NCBI GenBank assembly: GCA_920105625.2
Contig: OV050032.1
Coordinates: forward strand, 101,788,542-101,852,541
From: Clusia tigrina
Lineage: Eukaryota; Arthropoda; Insecta; Diptera; Clusiidae
DNA: 64,000 nt
Direction of reading: 5' to 3'
The position numbers and the translations under genes were made by a program. The notes below the pieces were generated by a model, which had not been told where the DNA came from, ran no database searches, and was given only the letters and a program-made list of their open reading frames with translations. Below are positions 50,639 through 63,090 of the stretch, piece after piece (the stretch's first letter is position 1; each line of letters opens with the position of its first letter).

Positions 50639-53600
50639 TTACAAGCATTTGTATGCTGCAAACTTTGAGAGGTGTAGGACGTACCGTAAAGAAGTTAGGG
50701 TCATTTGAAGTTTTATCAGTGTTTGATTTGGGACTCAAGGGTAGCATAGCTTTGAGCGATGGCTTCAATTGACAAGAGGCTCGAGTACTTTATTGTTAGA
50801 AAAATTAAAGGTTTTATGACACTCCAGTAAAAGTTACAAGCATTTGTATGTTGCAAACTTTGATAGGTGTAGGACGTACCGTAAAGAAGTTAGGGGCGTT
50901 TGAAGTTTTATCAGTGTTTGATTTGGGACTCTTGGGTAGCATAGTTTTGAGCGATGGCTTAAATTGACAAGAGGCTCGAGTACTTCATTGTTACAAAATT
51001 TCAAGGTTTTATGACGCTCCAGTAAAAAGATACAAGCATTTGTATGTTGCAAACTTTGATAGGTGTAGGACGTACCGTATAGAAGTTAGGGGCGTTTGAA
51101 GTTTTATCAGTGTTTGATTTGGGACTCAAGGGTAGCATAGCTTTGACCGATGGCTTAAATTGACAAGAGGCTCGAGTACTTTATTGTTACAAAATTTCAA
51201 GGTTTTATGACGCTCCAATAAAAAGTTACAAGCATTTGAATGTTGCCAACTTTGATAGGTGTAGGACGTACCGTAAAGAAGTTAGGGGCGTTCGAAGTTT
51301 TATCAGTATTTGATTTGGGACTCTAGGGTAGCATAGCTTTGAGCGATGGCTTATATTGACTAGAGGCTCGAGTACTTTATTGTTACAAAATTTCAAGGTT
51401 TTATGACGCTCCAGTAAACAGTTACAAGCATTTGTATGTTGCAAACTTTGATAGGTGTAGGACGAACCGTATAGAAGTTAGGAGCGTTTGAAATTTTATC
51501 AGTGTTTGATTTGGGACTCAAGGGTAGCATAGCTTTGAGCGATAGCTTAAATTGACAAGAGGCTCGATTACTTTATTGTTACAAAATTTCAAGGTTTTAT
51601 GACGCTCCAGTAAAAATTTACAAGCATTTGTATGTTGCACACTTTGATAGGTGTAGGACGTACCGTATAGAAGTTAGGGGCGTTTGAAGTTTTATCTTAA
51701 ATTGACAAGAGGCTCGAGTACTTTATTGTTACAAAATTTAAAGGTTTTATGACGCTCCAGTAAACAGTTACAAGCATTTGTATGTTGCAAACTTTGATAG
51801 GTGTAGGACGTACCGTATAGAAGTTAGAAGCGTTTGAAATTTTATCAGTGTTTGATTTGGGACTCAAGGGTAGCATAGCTTTGAGCGATAGCTTAAATTG
51901 ACAAGAGGCTCGAGTACTTTATTGTTACAAAATTTCAAGGTTTTATGACGCTCCAGTAAACAGTTACAAGCATTTGTATGTTGCAAACTTTGAGAGGTGT
52001 AGGACGTACCGTAAAGAAGTTAGGGTCATTTGAAGTTTTATCAGTGTTTGATTTGGGACTCTAGGGTAGCATAGCTTTGAGCGATGGCTTAAATTGACAA
52101 GAAGCTCCAGTACTTTATTGTTACAAAATTTCGAGGTTTTATGACGCTCCAGTAAACAGTTACAAGCATTTGTATGTGGCACACTTTGATAGGTGTAGGA
52201 CGTACCGTAAAGAAGTTAGGGGCGTTTGAAGTTTTATCAGTGTTTGATTTGGGACTCAAGGGTAGCATAGCTTTGAGCGATACCTTAAATTGTCAAGAGG
52301 CTCGGGTATTTCATTGTTACAAAATTTCAAGGTTTTATGATGCTCCAGTAAAAAGTTACAAGCATTTGTATGCTGCAAACTTTGAGAGGTGTAGGACGTA
52401 CCGTAAAGAAGTTAGGGCCATTTGAAGTTTTATCAGTGTTTGATTTGGGACTCTAGAGTAGCATAGCTTTGAGCGATGGCTTAAATTGACAAGAAGCTCG
52501 AGTACTTTATTGTTACAAAATTTCAAGGTTTTATGACGCTATAGTAAAAGTTTACAAGCATTTGTATGTTGCAAACTTTGATAGGTGTAGGACGTACCGT
52601 ATATAAGTTAGGGCCGATTGAAGTTTTATCAGTGTTTGATTTGGGACTCTAGGGTAGCATAGCCTTGAGCGATGGCTTATATTGACTAGAGGCTCGAGTA
52701 CTTTATTGTTACAAAATTTCATGGTTTTATGACGCTCCAGTAAACAGTTACAAGCATTTGTATGTTGCAAACTTTGATAGGTGTAGGACGTACCGTATAG
52801 AAGTTAGAAGCGTTTGAAATTTTATCAGTGTTTGATTTGGGACTCAAGGGTAGCATAGCTTTGAGCGATAGCTTAAATTGACAAGAGGCTCGAGTACTTT
52901 ATTGTTACAAAATTTCAAGGTTTTATGACGCTCCAGTAAACAGTTACAAGCATTTGTATGTTGCAAACTTTGAGAGGTGTAGGACGTACCGTAAAGAAGT
53001 TAGGGTCATTTGAAGTTTTATCAGTGTTTGATTTGGGACTCTAGGGTAGCATAGCTTTGAGCGATGGCTTAAATTGACAAGAAGCTCCAGTACTTTATTG
53101 TTACAAAATTTCGAGGTTTTATGACGCTCCAGTAAACAGTTACAAGCATTTGTATGTGGCACACTTTGATAGGTGTAGGACGTACCGTAAAGAAGTTAGG
53201 GGCGTTTGAAGTTTTATCAGTGTTTGATTTGGGACTCAAGGGTAGCATAGCTTTGAGCGATACCTTAAATTGTCAAGAGGCTCGGGTATTTCATTGTTAC
53301 AAAATTTCAAGGTTTTATGACGCTCCAGTAAACAGTTACAAGCATTTGTATGTTGCAAACTTTGATAGGTGTAGGACGTACCGTAAAGAAGTTAGGGGCG
53401 TTTGAAGTTTATCAGTGTTTGATTTGGGACTCTTGGGTAGCATAGCTTTGAGCGATGGCTTAAATTGACAAGAGGCTCGAGTACTTCAGTGTTACAAAAT
53501 TTCAAGGTTTTATGACGCTCCAGTAAAAAGATACAAGCATTTGTATGTTGCAAACTTTTATAGGTGTAGGACGTACCGTATAGAAGTTAGGGGCGTTTGA

Positions 53601-56020
53601 AGTTTTATCAGTGTTTGATTTGGGACTCAAGGGTAGCATAGCTTTGAGCGATGGCTTAAATTGACAAGAGGCTCGAGTACTTTATTGTTACAAAATTTCA
53701 AGGTGTTATGACGCTCCAGTAAAAAGTTACAAGCATTTGAATGTTGCCAACTTTGATAGGTGTAGGACGTACCGTAAAGAAGTTAGGGGCGTTCGAAGTT
53801 TTATCAGTGTTTGATTTGGGACTCTAGGGTAGCGCAGCTTTGAGCGATGTCTTAAATTGACAAGAGGCTCGAGTACTTTATTGCTACAAAATTTAAAAGT
53901 TTTATGACGCTCCAGTAAAAAGTTACAAGCATTTGAATGTTGCAAACTTTGATAGGTGTAGGACGTACCGTAAAGAAGTTAGGGCCATTTGAAGTTTTAT
54001 CAGTGTTTGATTTGGGACTCTAGAGTAGCATAGCTTTGAGCGATGGCTTAAATTGACAAGAGGCTCGAGTACTTTATTGTTACAAAATTTCAAGGTTTTA
54101 TGACGCTATAGTAAAAGTTTACAAGCATTTGTATGTTGCAAACTTTGATAGGTGTAGGACGTACCGTATATAAGTTAGGGCCATTTGAAGTTTTATCAGT
54201 GTTTGATTTGGGACTCTAGGGTAGCATAGCCTTGATCGATGGCTTATATTGACTAGAGGCTCGAGTACTTTATTGTTACAAAATTTCATGGTTTTATGAC
54301 GCTCCAGTAAACAGTTACAAGCATTTGTATGTTGCAAACTTTGATAGGTGTAGGACGTACCGTATAGAAGTTAGAAGCGTTTGAAATTTTATCAGTGTTT
54401 GATTTGGGACTCAAGGGTAGCATAGCTTTGAGCGATAGCTTAAATTGACAAGAGGCTCGAGTACTTTATTGTTACAAAATTTCAAGGTTTTATGACGCTC
54501 CAGTAAACAGTTACAAGCATTTGTATGTTGCAAACTTTGAGAGGTGTAGGACGTACCGTAAAGAAGTTAGGGTCATTTGAAGTTTTATCAGTGTTTGATT
54601 TGGGACTCTAGGGTAGCATAGCTTTGAGCGATGGCTTAAATTGACAAGAAGCTCCAGTACTTTATTGTTACAAAATTTCGAGGTTTTATGACGCTCCAGT
54701 AAACAGTTACAAGCATTTGTATGTGGCACACTTTGATAGGTGTAGGACGTACCGTAAAGAAGTTAGGGGCGTTTGAAGTTTTATCAGTGTTTGATTTGGG
54801 ACTCAAGGGTAGCATAGCTTTGAGCGATACCTTAAATTGTCAAGAGGCTCGGGTATTTCATTGTTACAAAATTTCAAGGTTTTATGATGCTCCAGTAAAA
54901 AGTTACAAGCATTTGTATGCTGCAAACTTTGAGAGGTGTAGGACGTACCGTAAAGAAGTTAGGGTCATTTGAAGTTTTATCAGTGTTTGATTTGGGACTC
55001 TAGGGTAGCATAGCTTTGAGCGATGGCTTAAATTGACAAGAGGCTCGAGTACTTTATTGTTACAAAATTTCAAGGTTTTATGACACTCCAGTAAAAAGTT
55101 ACAAGCATTTGTATGTTGCAAACTTTGATAGGTGTAGGACGTACCGTAAAGAAGTTAGGGGCGTTTGAAGTTTTATCAGTGTTTGATTTGGGACTCTTGG
55201 GTAGCATAGCTTTGAGCGATGGCTTAAATTGACAAGAGGCTCGAGTACTTCATTGTTACAAAATTTCAAGGTTTTATGACGCTCCAGTAAAAAGATACAA
55301 GCATTTGTATGTTGCAAACTTTGATAGGTGTAGGACGTACCGTATAGAAGTTAGGGGCGTTTGAAGTTTTATCAGTGTTTGATTTGGGACTCAAGGGTAG
55401 CATAGCTTTGACCGATGGCTTAAATTGACAAGAGGCTCGAGTACTTTATTGTTACAAAATTTCAAGCTTTTATGACGCTCCAATAAAAAGTTACAAGCAT
55501 TTGAATGTTGCCAACTTTGATAGGTGTAGGACGTACCGTAAAGAAGTTAGGGGCGTTCGAAGTTTTATCAGTATTTGATTTGGGACTCTAGGGTAGCATA
55601 GCTTTGAGCGATGGCTTATATTGACTAGAGGCTCGAGTACTTTATTGTTACAAAATTTCAAGGTTTTATGACGCTCCAGTAAACAGTTACAAGCATTTGT
55701 ATGTTGCAAACTTTGATAGGTGTAGGACGAACCGTATAGAAGTTAGGAGCGTTTGAAATTTTATCAGTGTTTGATTTGGGACTCAAGGGTAGCATAGCTT
55801 TGAGCGATAGCTTAAATTGACAAGAGGCTCGATTACTTTATTGTTACAAAATTTCAAGGTTTTATGACGCTCCAGTAAAAATTTACAAGCATTTGTATGT
55901 TGCACACTTTGATAGGTGTAGGACGTACCGTATAGAAGTTAGGGGCGTTTGAAGTTTTATCTTAAATTGACAAGAGGCTCGAGTACTTTATTGTTACAAA
56001 ATTTAAAGGTTTTATGACGC
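48131..56020. repeat. Super-repeat of about 4,264 bp with one truncated monomer (2 copies, second partial)
   Basis: Sequence from about 48,131 recurs from about 52,395, and the match ends near 51,755 / 56,020 soon after the truncated monomer. The period is 22 monomers less 46-48 bp. It includes the 8-mer units, a 5-monomer step (51,964 to 52,944), tttgaccgatgg (near 51,145 and 55,410), gacgaaccg (near 51,463 and 55,728), ctcgattac (near 51,565 and 55,830) and the 150-bp monomer. The first copy has private changes near 50,765-50,830 (gcttcaattg, gttagaaaaatt, cagtaaaagtt). Confidence 0.85.
51624..51773. repeat. 150-bp truncated monomer, type 1 (copy 1)
   Basis: After gaagttttatc the sequence jumps to ttaaattgac at 51,697, removing monomer positions 74-119 (46 bp). 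A single C is shared at the two breakpoints. Flanking anchors are 150 bp apart. Confidence 0.93.
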
Positions 56021-56038
56021 TCCAGTAAAAAGTTACAA
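55889..56038. repeat. 150-bp truncated monomer, type 1 (copy 2)
   Basis: The same 46-bp deletion with the same breakpoints, 4,265 bp after copy 1. It shows the lesion was copied with its surrounding super-repeat. Confidence 0.93.
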
Positions 56039-59000
56039 GCATTTGAATGTTGCCAACTTTGATAGCTGTAGGACGTACCGTAAAGAAGTTAGGGCCATTT
56101 GAAGTTTTATCAGTGTTTGATTTGGGACTCTAGGGTAGCATAGCTTTGAGCGATGGCTTAAATTGACAAGAGGCTCGAGTACTTTATTGTTACAAAATTT
56201 CAAGGTTTTATGACGCTCCAGTAAAAAGTTACAAGCATTTGTATGTTGCAAACTTTGATAGGTGTAGGACGTACCGTAAAGAAGTTAGGGGCGTTTGAAG
56301 TTTTATCAGTGTTTGATTTTGGGACTCTTCGGTAGCATAGCTTTGAGCGATGCCTTAAATTGACAAGAGGCTCGAGTACTTCATTGTTACAAAATTTCAA
56401 GGTTTTATGACGCTCCAGTAAACAGTTACAAGCATTTGTATGTTGCAAACTTTGATAGGTGTAGGACGTACCGTATAGAAGTTAGGGCCATTTGAAGTTT
56501 TATCAGTGGTTGATTTGGGACTCAAGGGTAGCATAGCTTTGAGCGATAGCTTAAATTGACAAGAGGCTCGAGTACTTTATTGTTACAAAATTTCAAGGTT
56601 TTATGACGCTCCAGTAAAAAGTTACAAGCATTTGAATGTTGCCAACTTTGATAGCTGTAGGACGTACCGTAAAGAAGTTAGGGCCATTTGAAGTTTTATC
56701 AGTGTTTGATTTGGGACTCTAGGGTTGCATAGCTTTGAGCGATGTCTTAAATTGACAAGAGGCTCGAGTACTTTATTGTTACAAAATTTCAAGGTTTTAT
56801 GACGCTCCAGTAAAAATTTACAAGCATTTGTATGTTGCAAACTTTGATAGGTGTAGGACGTGCCGTATAGAAGTTAGGGCCATTTGAAGTTTTATCAGTG
56901 TTTGATTTGGGACTCTAGGGTAGCATAGCTTTGAGCGATGGCTTATATTGACTAGAGGCTCGAGTACTTTATTGTTACAAAATTTCAAGGTTTTATGACG
57001 CTCCTGTAAACAGTTACAAGCATTTGTATGTTGCAAACTTTGATAGGTGTAGGACGTACCGTATAGAAGTTAGGAGCGTTTGAAATTTTATCAGTGTTTG
57101 ATTTGGGACTCAAGGGGAGCATAGCTTTGAGCGATAGCTTAAATTGACAAGAGGCTCGAGTACTTTATTGTTACAAAATTTCAAGGTTTTATGACGCTCC
57201 AGTAAAAAGTTACAAGCATTTGTATGTTGCAAACTTTGATAGGTGTAGGACGTGCCGTATAGAAGTTAGGGCCATTTGAAGTTTTATCAGTGTTTGATTT
57301 GGGACTCTAGGGTAGCATAGCTTTGAGCGATGGCTTATATTGACTAGAGGCTCGAGTACTTTATTGTTACAAAACTTCAAGGTTTTATGACGCTCCAGTA
57401 AACAGTTACAAGCATTTGTATGTTGCAAACTTTGATAGGTGTAGGACGTACCGTATAGAAGTTAGGAGCGTTTGAAATTTTATCAGTGTTTGATTTGGGA
57501 CTCAAGGGTAGCATAGCTTTGAGCGATAGCTTAAATTGACAAGAAGCTCGAGTACTTTATTGTTACAAAATTTCAAGGTTTTATGACGCTCCAGTAAAAA
57601 GTTACAAGCATTTGTATGTTGCACACTTTGATAGTGTAGGACGTACCGTAAAGAAGTTAGGGGCGTTTGAAGTTTTATCAGTGTTTGATTTGGGACTCTA
57701 GGGTAGCATAGCTTTGAGCGATGGCTTAAATTGACAAGAGGCTCGAGGACTTTATTGTTACAAAATTTCAAGGTTTTATGACGCTCCAGTAAACAGTTAC
57801 AAGCATTTGTATGTTGCAAACTTTGATAGGTGTAGGACGTACCGTAAAGAAGTTAGGGGCGTTTGAAGTTTTATCAGTGTTTGATTTGGGACTCTTGGGT
57901 AACATAGCTTTGAGCGATGGCTTAAATTGACAAGAGGCTCGAGTACTTCATTGTTACAAAATTTCAAGGTTTTATGACGCTCCAGTAAACAGTTACAAGC
58001 ATTTGTATGTTGCAAACTTTGATAGGTGTAGGACGTACCGTATAGAAGTTAGGGGCGTTTGAAATTTTATCAGTGGTTGATTTGGGACTCAAGGGTAGCA
58101 TAGCTTTGAGCGATAGCTTAAATTGACAAGAGGCTCGAGTACTTTATTGTTACAAAATTTCAAGGTTTTATGACGCACCAGTAAAAAGTTACAAGCATTT
58201 GTATGTTGCACACTTTGATAGGTGTAGGACGTACCGTAAAGAAGTTAGGGGCGTTTGAAGTTTTATCAGTGTTTGATTTGGGACTCAAGGGTAGCATAGC
58301 TTTGAGCGATAGCTTAAATTGTCAAGAGGCCCGGGTATTTCATTGTTACAAAATTTCAAGGTTTTATGACGCTCCAGTAAAAAGTTACAAGCATTTGTAT
58401 GCTGCAAACTTTGAGAGGTGTAGGACGTACCGTAAAGAAGTTGGGGTCATTTGAAGTTTTATCAGTGTTTGATTTGGGACTCTAGGGTAGCATAGCTTTG
58501 AGCGATGGCTCAAATTGACAAGAGGCTCGAGTACTTTATTGTTACAAAATTTCAAGGTTTTATGACGCTCCAGTAAAAAGTTACAAGCATTTGTATGTTG
58601 CAAACTTTGATAGGTGTAAAACGTACCGTAAAGAAGTTAGGGGCGTTTGAAGTTTTATCAGTGTTTGATTTGGGACTCTTGCGTAGCATAGCTTTGAGCG
58701 ATGGCTTAAATTGACAAGAGGCTCGAGTACTTTATTGTTACAAAATTTCAAGGTTTTATGACGCTCCAGTAAAAAGTTACAAGCATTTGTATGTTGCAAA
58801 CTTTGATAGGTGTAGGACATACCGTATATAAGTTAGGGCCATTTGAAGTTTTATCAGTGTTTGATTTGGGACTCTAGGGTAGCATAGCTTTGAGCGATGG
58901 CTTATATTGACTAGAGGCTCGAGTACTTTATTGTTACAAAATTTCAAGGTTTTATGACGCTCCAGTAAACAGTTACAAGCATTTGTATGTTGCAAACTTT

Positions 59001-59794
59001 GATAGGTGTAGGACGTACCGTATAGAAGTTAGGAGCGTTTGAAATTTTATCAGTGTTTGATTTGGGACTCAAGGGTAGCATAGCTTTGAGCGATAGCTTA
59101 AATTGACAAGAGGCTCGATTACTTTATTGTTACAAAATTTCAAGGTTTTATGACGCTCCAGTAAAAATTTACAAGCATTTGTATGTTGCACACTTTGATA
59201 GGTGTAGGACGTACCGTATAGAAGTTAGGGGCGTTTGAAGTTTTATCTTAAATTGACAAGAGGCTCGAGTACTTTATTGTTACAAAATTTAAAGGTTTTA
59301 TGACGCTCCAGTAAAAAGTTACAAGCATTTGAATGTTGCCAACTTTGATAGCTGTAGGACGTACCGTAAAGAAGTTAGGGCCATTTGAAGTTTTATCAGT
59401 GTTTGATTTGGGACTCTAGGGTAGCATAGCTTTGAGCGATGGCTTAAATTGACAAGAGGCTCGAGTACTTTATTGTTACAAAATTTCAAGGTTTTATGAC
59501 GCTCCAGTAAAAATTTACAAGCATTTGTATGTTGCAAACTTTGATAGGTGTAGGACGTGCCGTATAGAAGTTAGGGCCATTTGAAGTTTTATCAGTGTTT
59601 GATTTGGGACTCTAGGATAGCATAGCTTTGAGCGATGGCTTATATTGACTAGAGGCTCGAGTACTTTATTGTTACAAAATTTCAAGGTTTTATGACGCTC
59701 CAGTAAACAGTTACAAGCATTTGTATGTTGCAAACTTTGATAGGTGTAGGACGTACCGTATAGAAGTTAGGAGCGTTTGAAATTTTATCAGTGT
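56021..59794. repeat. Mosaic stretch
   Basis: About 19 monomers of right-hand types. A two-monomer step is visible (gacgtgccg at 56,859 and 57,251). The order around 56,628-57,080 recurs 2,697 bp later at 59,325-59,780. One-base changes of length occur near 56,318 (extra T in gattttggg) and 57,634 (gatagtgtagg). Confidence 0.75.
59175..59324. repeat. 150-bp truncated monomer, type 1 (copy 3)
   Basis: The same deletion again, 3,286 bp after copy 2 (17 monomers less 46 bp). Homology around it extends only from about 58,870 to 59,510, so this copy moved in a shorter block than copy 2. Confidence 0.93.
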
Positions 59795-62700
59795 TTGATT
59801 TGGGACTCAAGGGTAGCATAGCTTTGAGCGATAGCTTAAATTGTCAAGAGGCTCGGGTATTTCATTGTTACAAAATTTCAAGGTTTTATGACGCTCCAGT
59901 AAAAAGTTACAAGCATTTGTATGCTGCAAACTTTGAGAGGTGTAGGACGTACCGTTAAGAAGTTAGGGTCATTTGAAGTTTTATCAGTGTTTGATTTGGG
60001 ACTCTAGGGTAGCATAGCTTTGAGCGATGGCTTAAATTGACAAGAGGCTCGAGTACTTTATTGTTACAAAATTTCAAGGTTTTATGACGCTCCAGTAAAC
60101 AGTTACAAGCATTTGTATGTTGCAAACTTTGATAGGTGTAGGACGTACCGTAAAGAAGTTAGGGGCGTTTGAAGTTTTATCAGTGTTTGATTTGGGACTC
60201 TTCGGTAGCATAGCTTTGAGCGATGCCTTAAATTGACAAGAGGCTCGAGTACTTCATTGTTACAAAATTTCAAGGTTTTATGACGCTCCAGTAAACAGTT
60301 ACAAGCATTTGTATGTTGCAAACTTTGATAGGTGTAGGACGTACCGTATAGAAGTTAGGGGCGTTTGAAATTTTATCAGTGGTTGATTTGGGACTCAAGG
60401 GTAGCATAGCTTTGAGCGATTGCTTAAATTGACAAGAGGCTCGAGTACTTTATTGTTACAAAATTTCAAGGTTTTATGACGCTCCAGTAAAAAGTTACAA
60501 GCATTTGTATGTTGCAGACTTTGATAGGTGTAGGACGTACCGTAAAGAAGTTAGGGGCATTTGAAGTTTTATCAGTGTTTGATTTGGGACTCAAGGGTAG
60601 CATAGCTTTGAGCGATAGCTTAAATTGTCAAGAGGCTCGGGTATTTCATTGTTACAAAATTTCAAGGTTTTATGACGCTCCAGTAAAAAGTTACAAGCAT
60701 TTGTATGTTGCAAACTTTGAGAGGTGTAGGACGTACCGTAAAGAAGTTAGGGTCATTTGAAGTTTTATCAGTGTTTGATTTGGGACTCTAGGGTATCATA
60801 GCTTTGAGCGATTTCTTAAATTGACAAGAGGCTCGAGTACTTTATTGTTACAAAATTTCAAGGTTTTATGACGCTCCAGTAAAAAGTTACAAGCATTTGT
60901 ATGCTGCAAACTTTGATAGGTGTAAAACGTACCGTAAAGAAGTTAGGGGCGTTTGAAGTTTTATCAGTGTTTGATTTGGGACTCTTGCGTAGCATAGCTT
61001 TGAGCGATGGCTTAAATTGACAAGAGGCTCGAGTACTTCACTGTTACAAAATTTCAAGGTTTTATGACGCTCCAGTAAAAAGATACAAGCATTTGTATGT
61101 TGCAAACTTTGATAGGTGTAGGACGTACCGTATAGAAGTTAGGGCCATTTGAAGTTTTATCAGTGTTTGATTTGGGACTCTAGGGTAGCATAGCTTTGAG
61201 CGATGGCTTAAATTGACAAGAGGCTCGAGTACTTTATTGTTACAAAATTTCAAGGTTTTATGACGCTCCAGTAAAAATTTACAAGCATTTGTATGTTGCA
61301 AACTTTGATAGGTGTAGGACGTGCCGTATAGAAGTTAGGGCCATTTGAAGTTTTATCAGTGTTTGATTTGGGACTCTAGGATAGCATAGCTTTGAGCGAT
61401 GGCTTATATTGACTAGAGGCTCGAGTACTTTATTGTTACAAAATTTCAAGGTTTTATGACGCTCCAGTAAACAGTTACAAGCATTTGTATGTTGCAAACT
61501 TTGATAGGTGTAGGACGTACCGTATAGAAGTTAGGAGCGTTTGAAATTTTATCAGTGTTTGATTTGGGACTCAAGGGTAGCATAGCTTTGAGCGATAGCT
61601 TAAATTGACAAGAGGCTCGAGTACTTTATTGTTACAAAATTTCAAGGTTTTATGACGCTCCAGTAAAAAGTTACAAGCATTTGTATGTTGCACACTTTGA
61701 TAGGTGTAGGACGTACCGTAAAGAAGTTAGGGGCGTTTGAAGTTTTATCAGTGTTTGATTTGGGACTCAAGGGTAGCATAGCTTTGAGCGATAGCTTAAA
61801 TTGTCAAGAGGCTCGGGTATTTCATTGTTACAAAATTTCAAGGTTTTATGACGCTCCAGTAAAAAGTTACAAGCATTTGTATGCTGCAAACTTTGAGAGG
61901 TGTAGGACGTACCGTTAAGAAGTTAGGGTCATTTGAAGTTTTATCAGTGTTGGATTTGGGACTCTAGGGTAGCATAGCTTTGAGCGATGGCTTAAATTGA
62001 CAAGAGGCTCGAGTACTTTATTGTTACAAAATTTCAAGGTTTTATGACGCTCCAGTAAACAGTTACAAGCATTTGTATGTTGCAAACTTTGATAGGTGTA
62101 GGACGTACCGTAAAGAAGTTAGGGGCGTTTGAAGTTTTATCAGTGTTTGATTTGGGACTCTTCGGTAGCATAGCTTTGAGCGATGCCTTAAATTGACAAG
62201 AGGCTCGAGTACTTCATTGTTACAAAATTTCAAGGTTTTATGACGCTCCAGTAAACAGTTACAAGCATTTGTATGTTGCAAACTTTGATAGGTGTAGGAC
62301 GTACCGTATAGAAGTTAGGGGCGTTTGAAATTTTATCAGTGGTTGATTTGGGACTCAAGGGTAGCATAGCTTTGAGCGATTGCTTAAATTGACAAGAGGC
62401 TCGAGTACTTTATTGTTACAAAATTTCAAGGTTTTATGACGCTCCAGTAAAAAGTTACAAGCATTTGTATGTTGCAGACTTTGATAGGTGTAGGACGTAC
62501 CGTAAAGAAGTTAGGGGCATTTGAAGTTTTATCAGTGTTTGATTTGGGACTCAAGGGTAGCATAGCTTTGAGCGATAGCTTAAATTGTCAAGAGGCTCGG
62601 GTATTTCATTGTTACAAAATTTCAAGGTTTTATGACGCTCCAGTAAAAAGTTACAAGCATTTGTATGTTGCAAACTTTGAGAGGTGTAGGACGTACCGTA

Positions 62701-63090
62701 AAGAAGTTAGGGTCATTTGAAGTTTTATCAGTGTTTGATTTGGGACTCTAGGGTATCATAGCTTTGAGCGATTTCTTAAATTGACAAGAGGCTCGAGTAA
62801 TTTATTGTTACAAAATTTCAAGGTTTTATGACGCTCCAGTAAAAAGTTACAAGCATTTGTATGCTGCAAACTTTGATAGGTGTAAAACGTACCGTAAAGA
62901 AGTTAGGGGCGTTTGAAGTTTTATCAGTGTTTGATTTGGGACTCTTGCGTAGCATAGCTTTGAGCGATGGCTTAAATTGACAAGAGGCTCGAGTACTTCA
63001 CTGTTACAAAATTTCAAGGTTTTATGACGCTCCAGTAAAAAGATACAAGCATTTGTATGTTGCAAACTTTGATAGGTGTAGGACGTACCG
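59795..63090. repeat. 10-monomer HOR (1,960 bp), one full and one partial unit
   Basis: Unit 1 runs about 59,795-61,754 and unit 2 about 61,755-63,090. Markers 1,960 bp apart are accgttaag (59,951 and 61,911), actcttcgg (near 60,199 and 62,159), gcagactttg (near 60,516 and 62,476), gggtatcatag (near 60,792 and 62,752), gatttctta (near 60,810 and 62,770) and ttcactgtt (near 61,037 and 62,997). Differences include gtgttggat near 61,949 and gagtaattt near 62,795. Confidence 0.88.

Noticed and set aside
14617..62720. Plus-strand open frames of 77-83 codons
   Set aside because: They occur only in monomers where a stop in ttgacaag is lost (ttgtcaag, or atggacaag near 14,733). This is a consequence of one diagnostic substitution and not evidence of coding.
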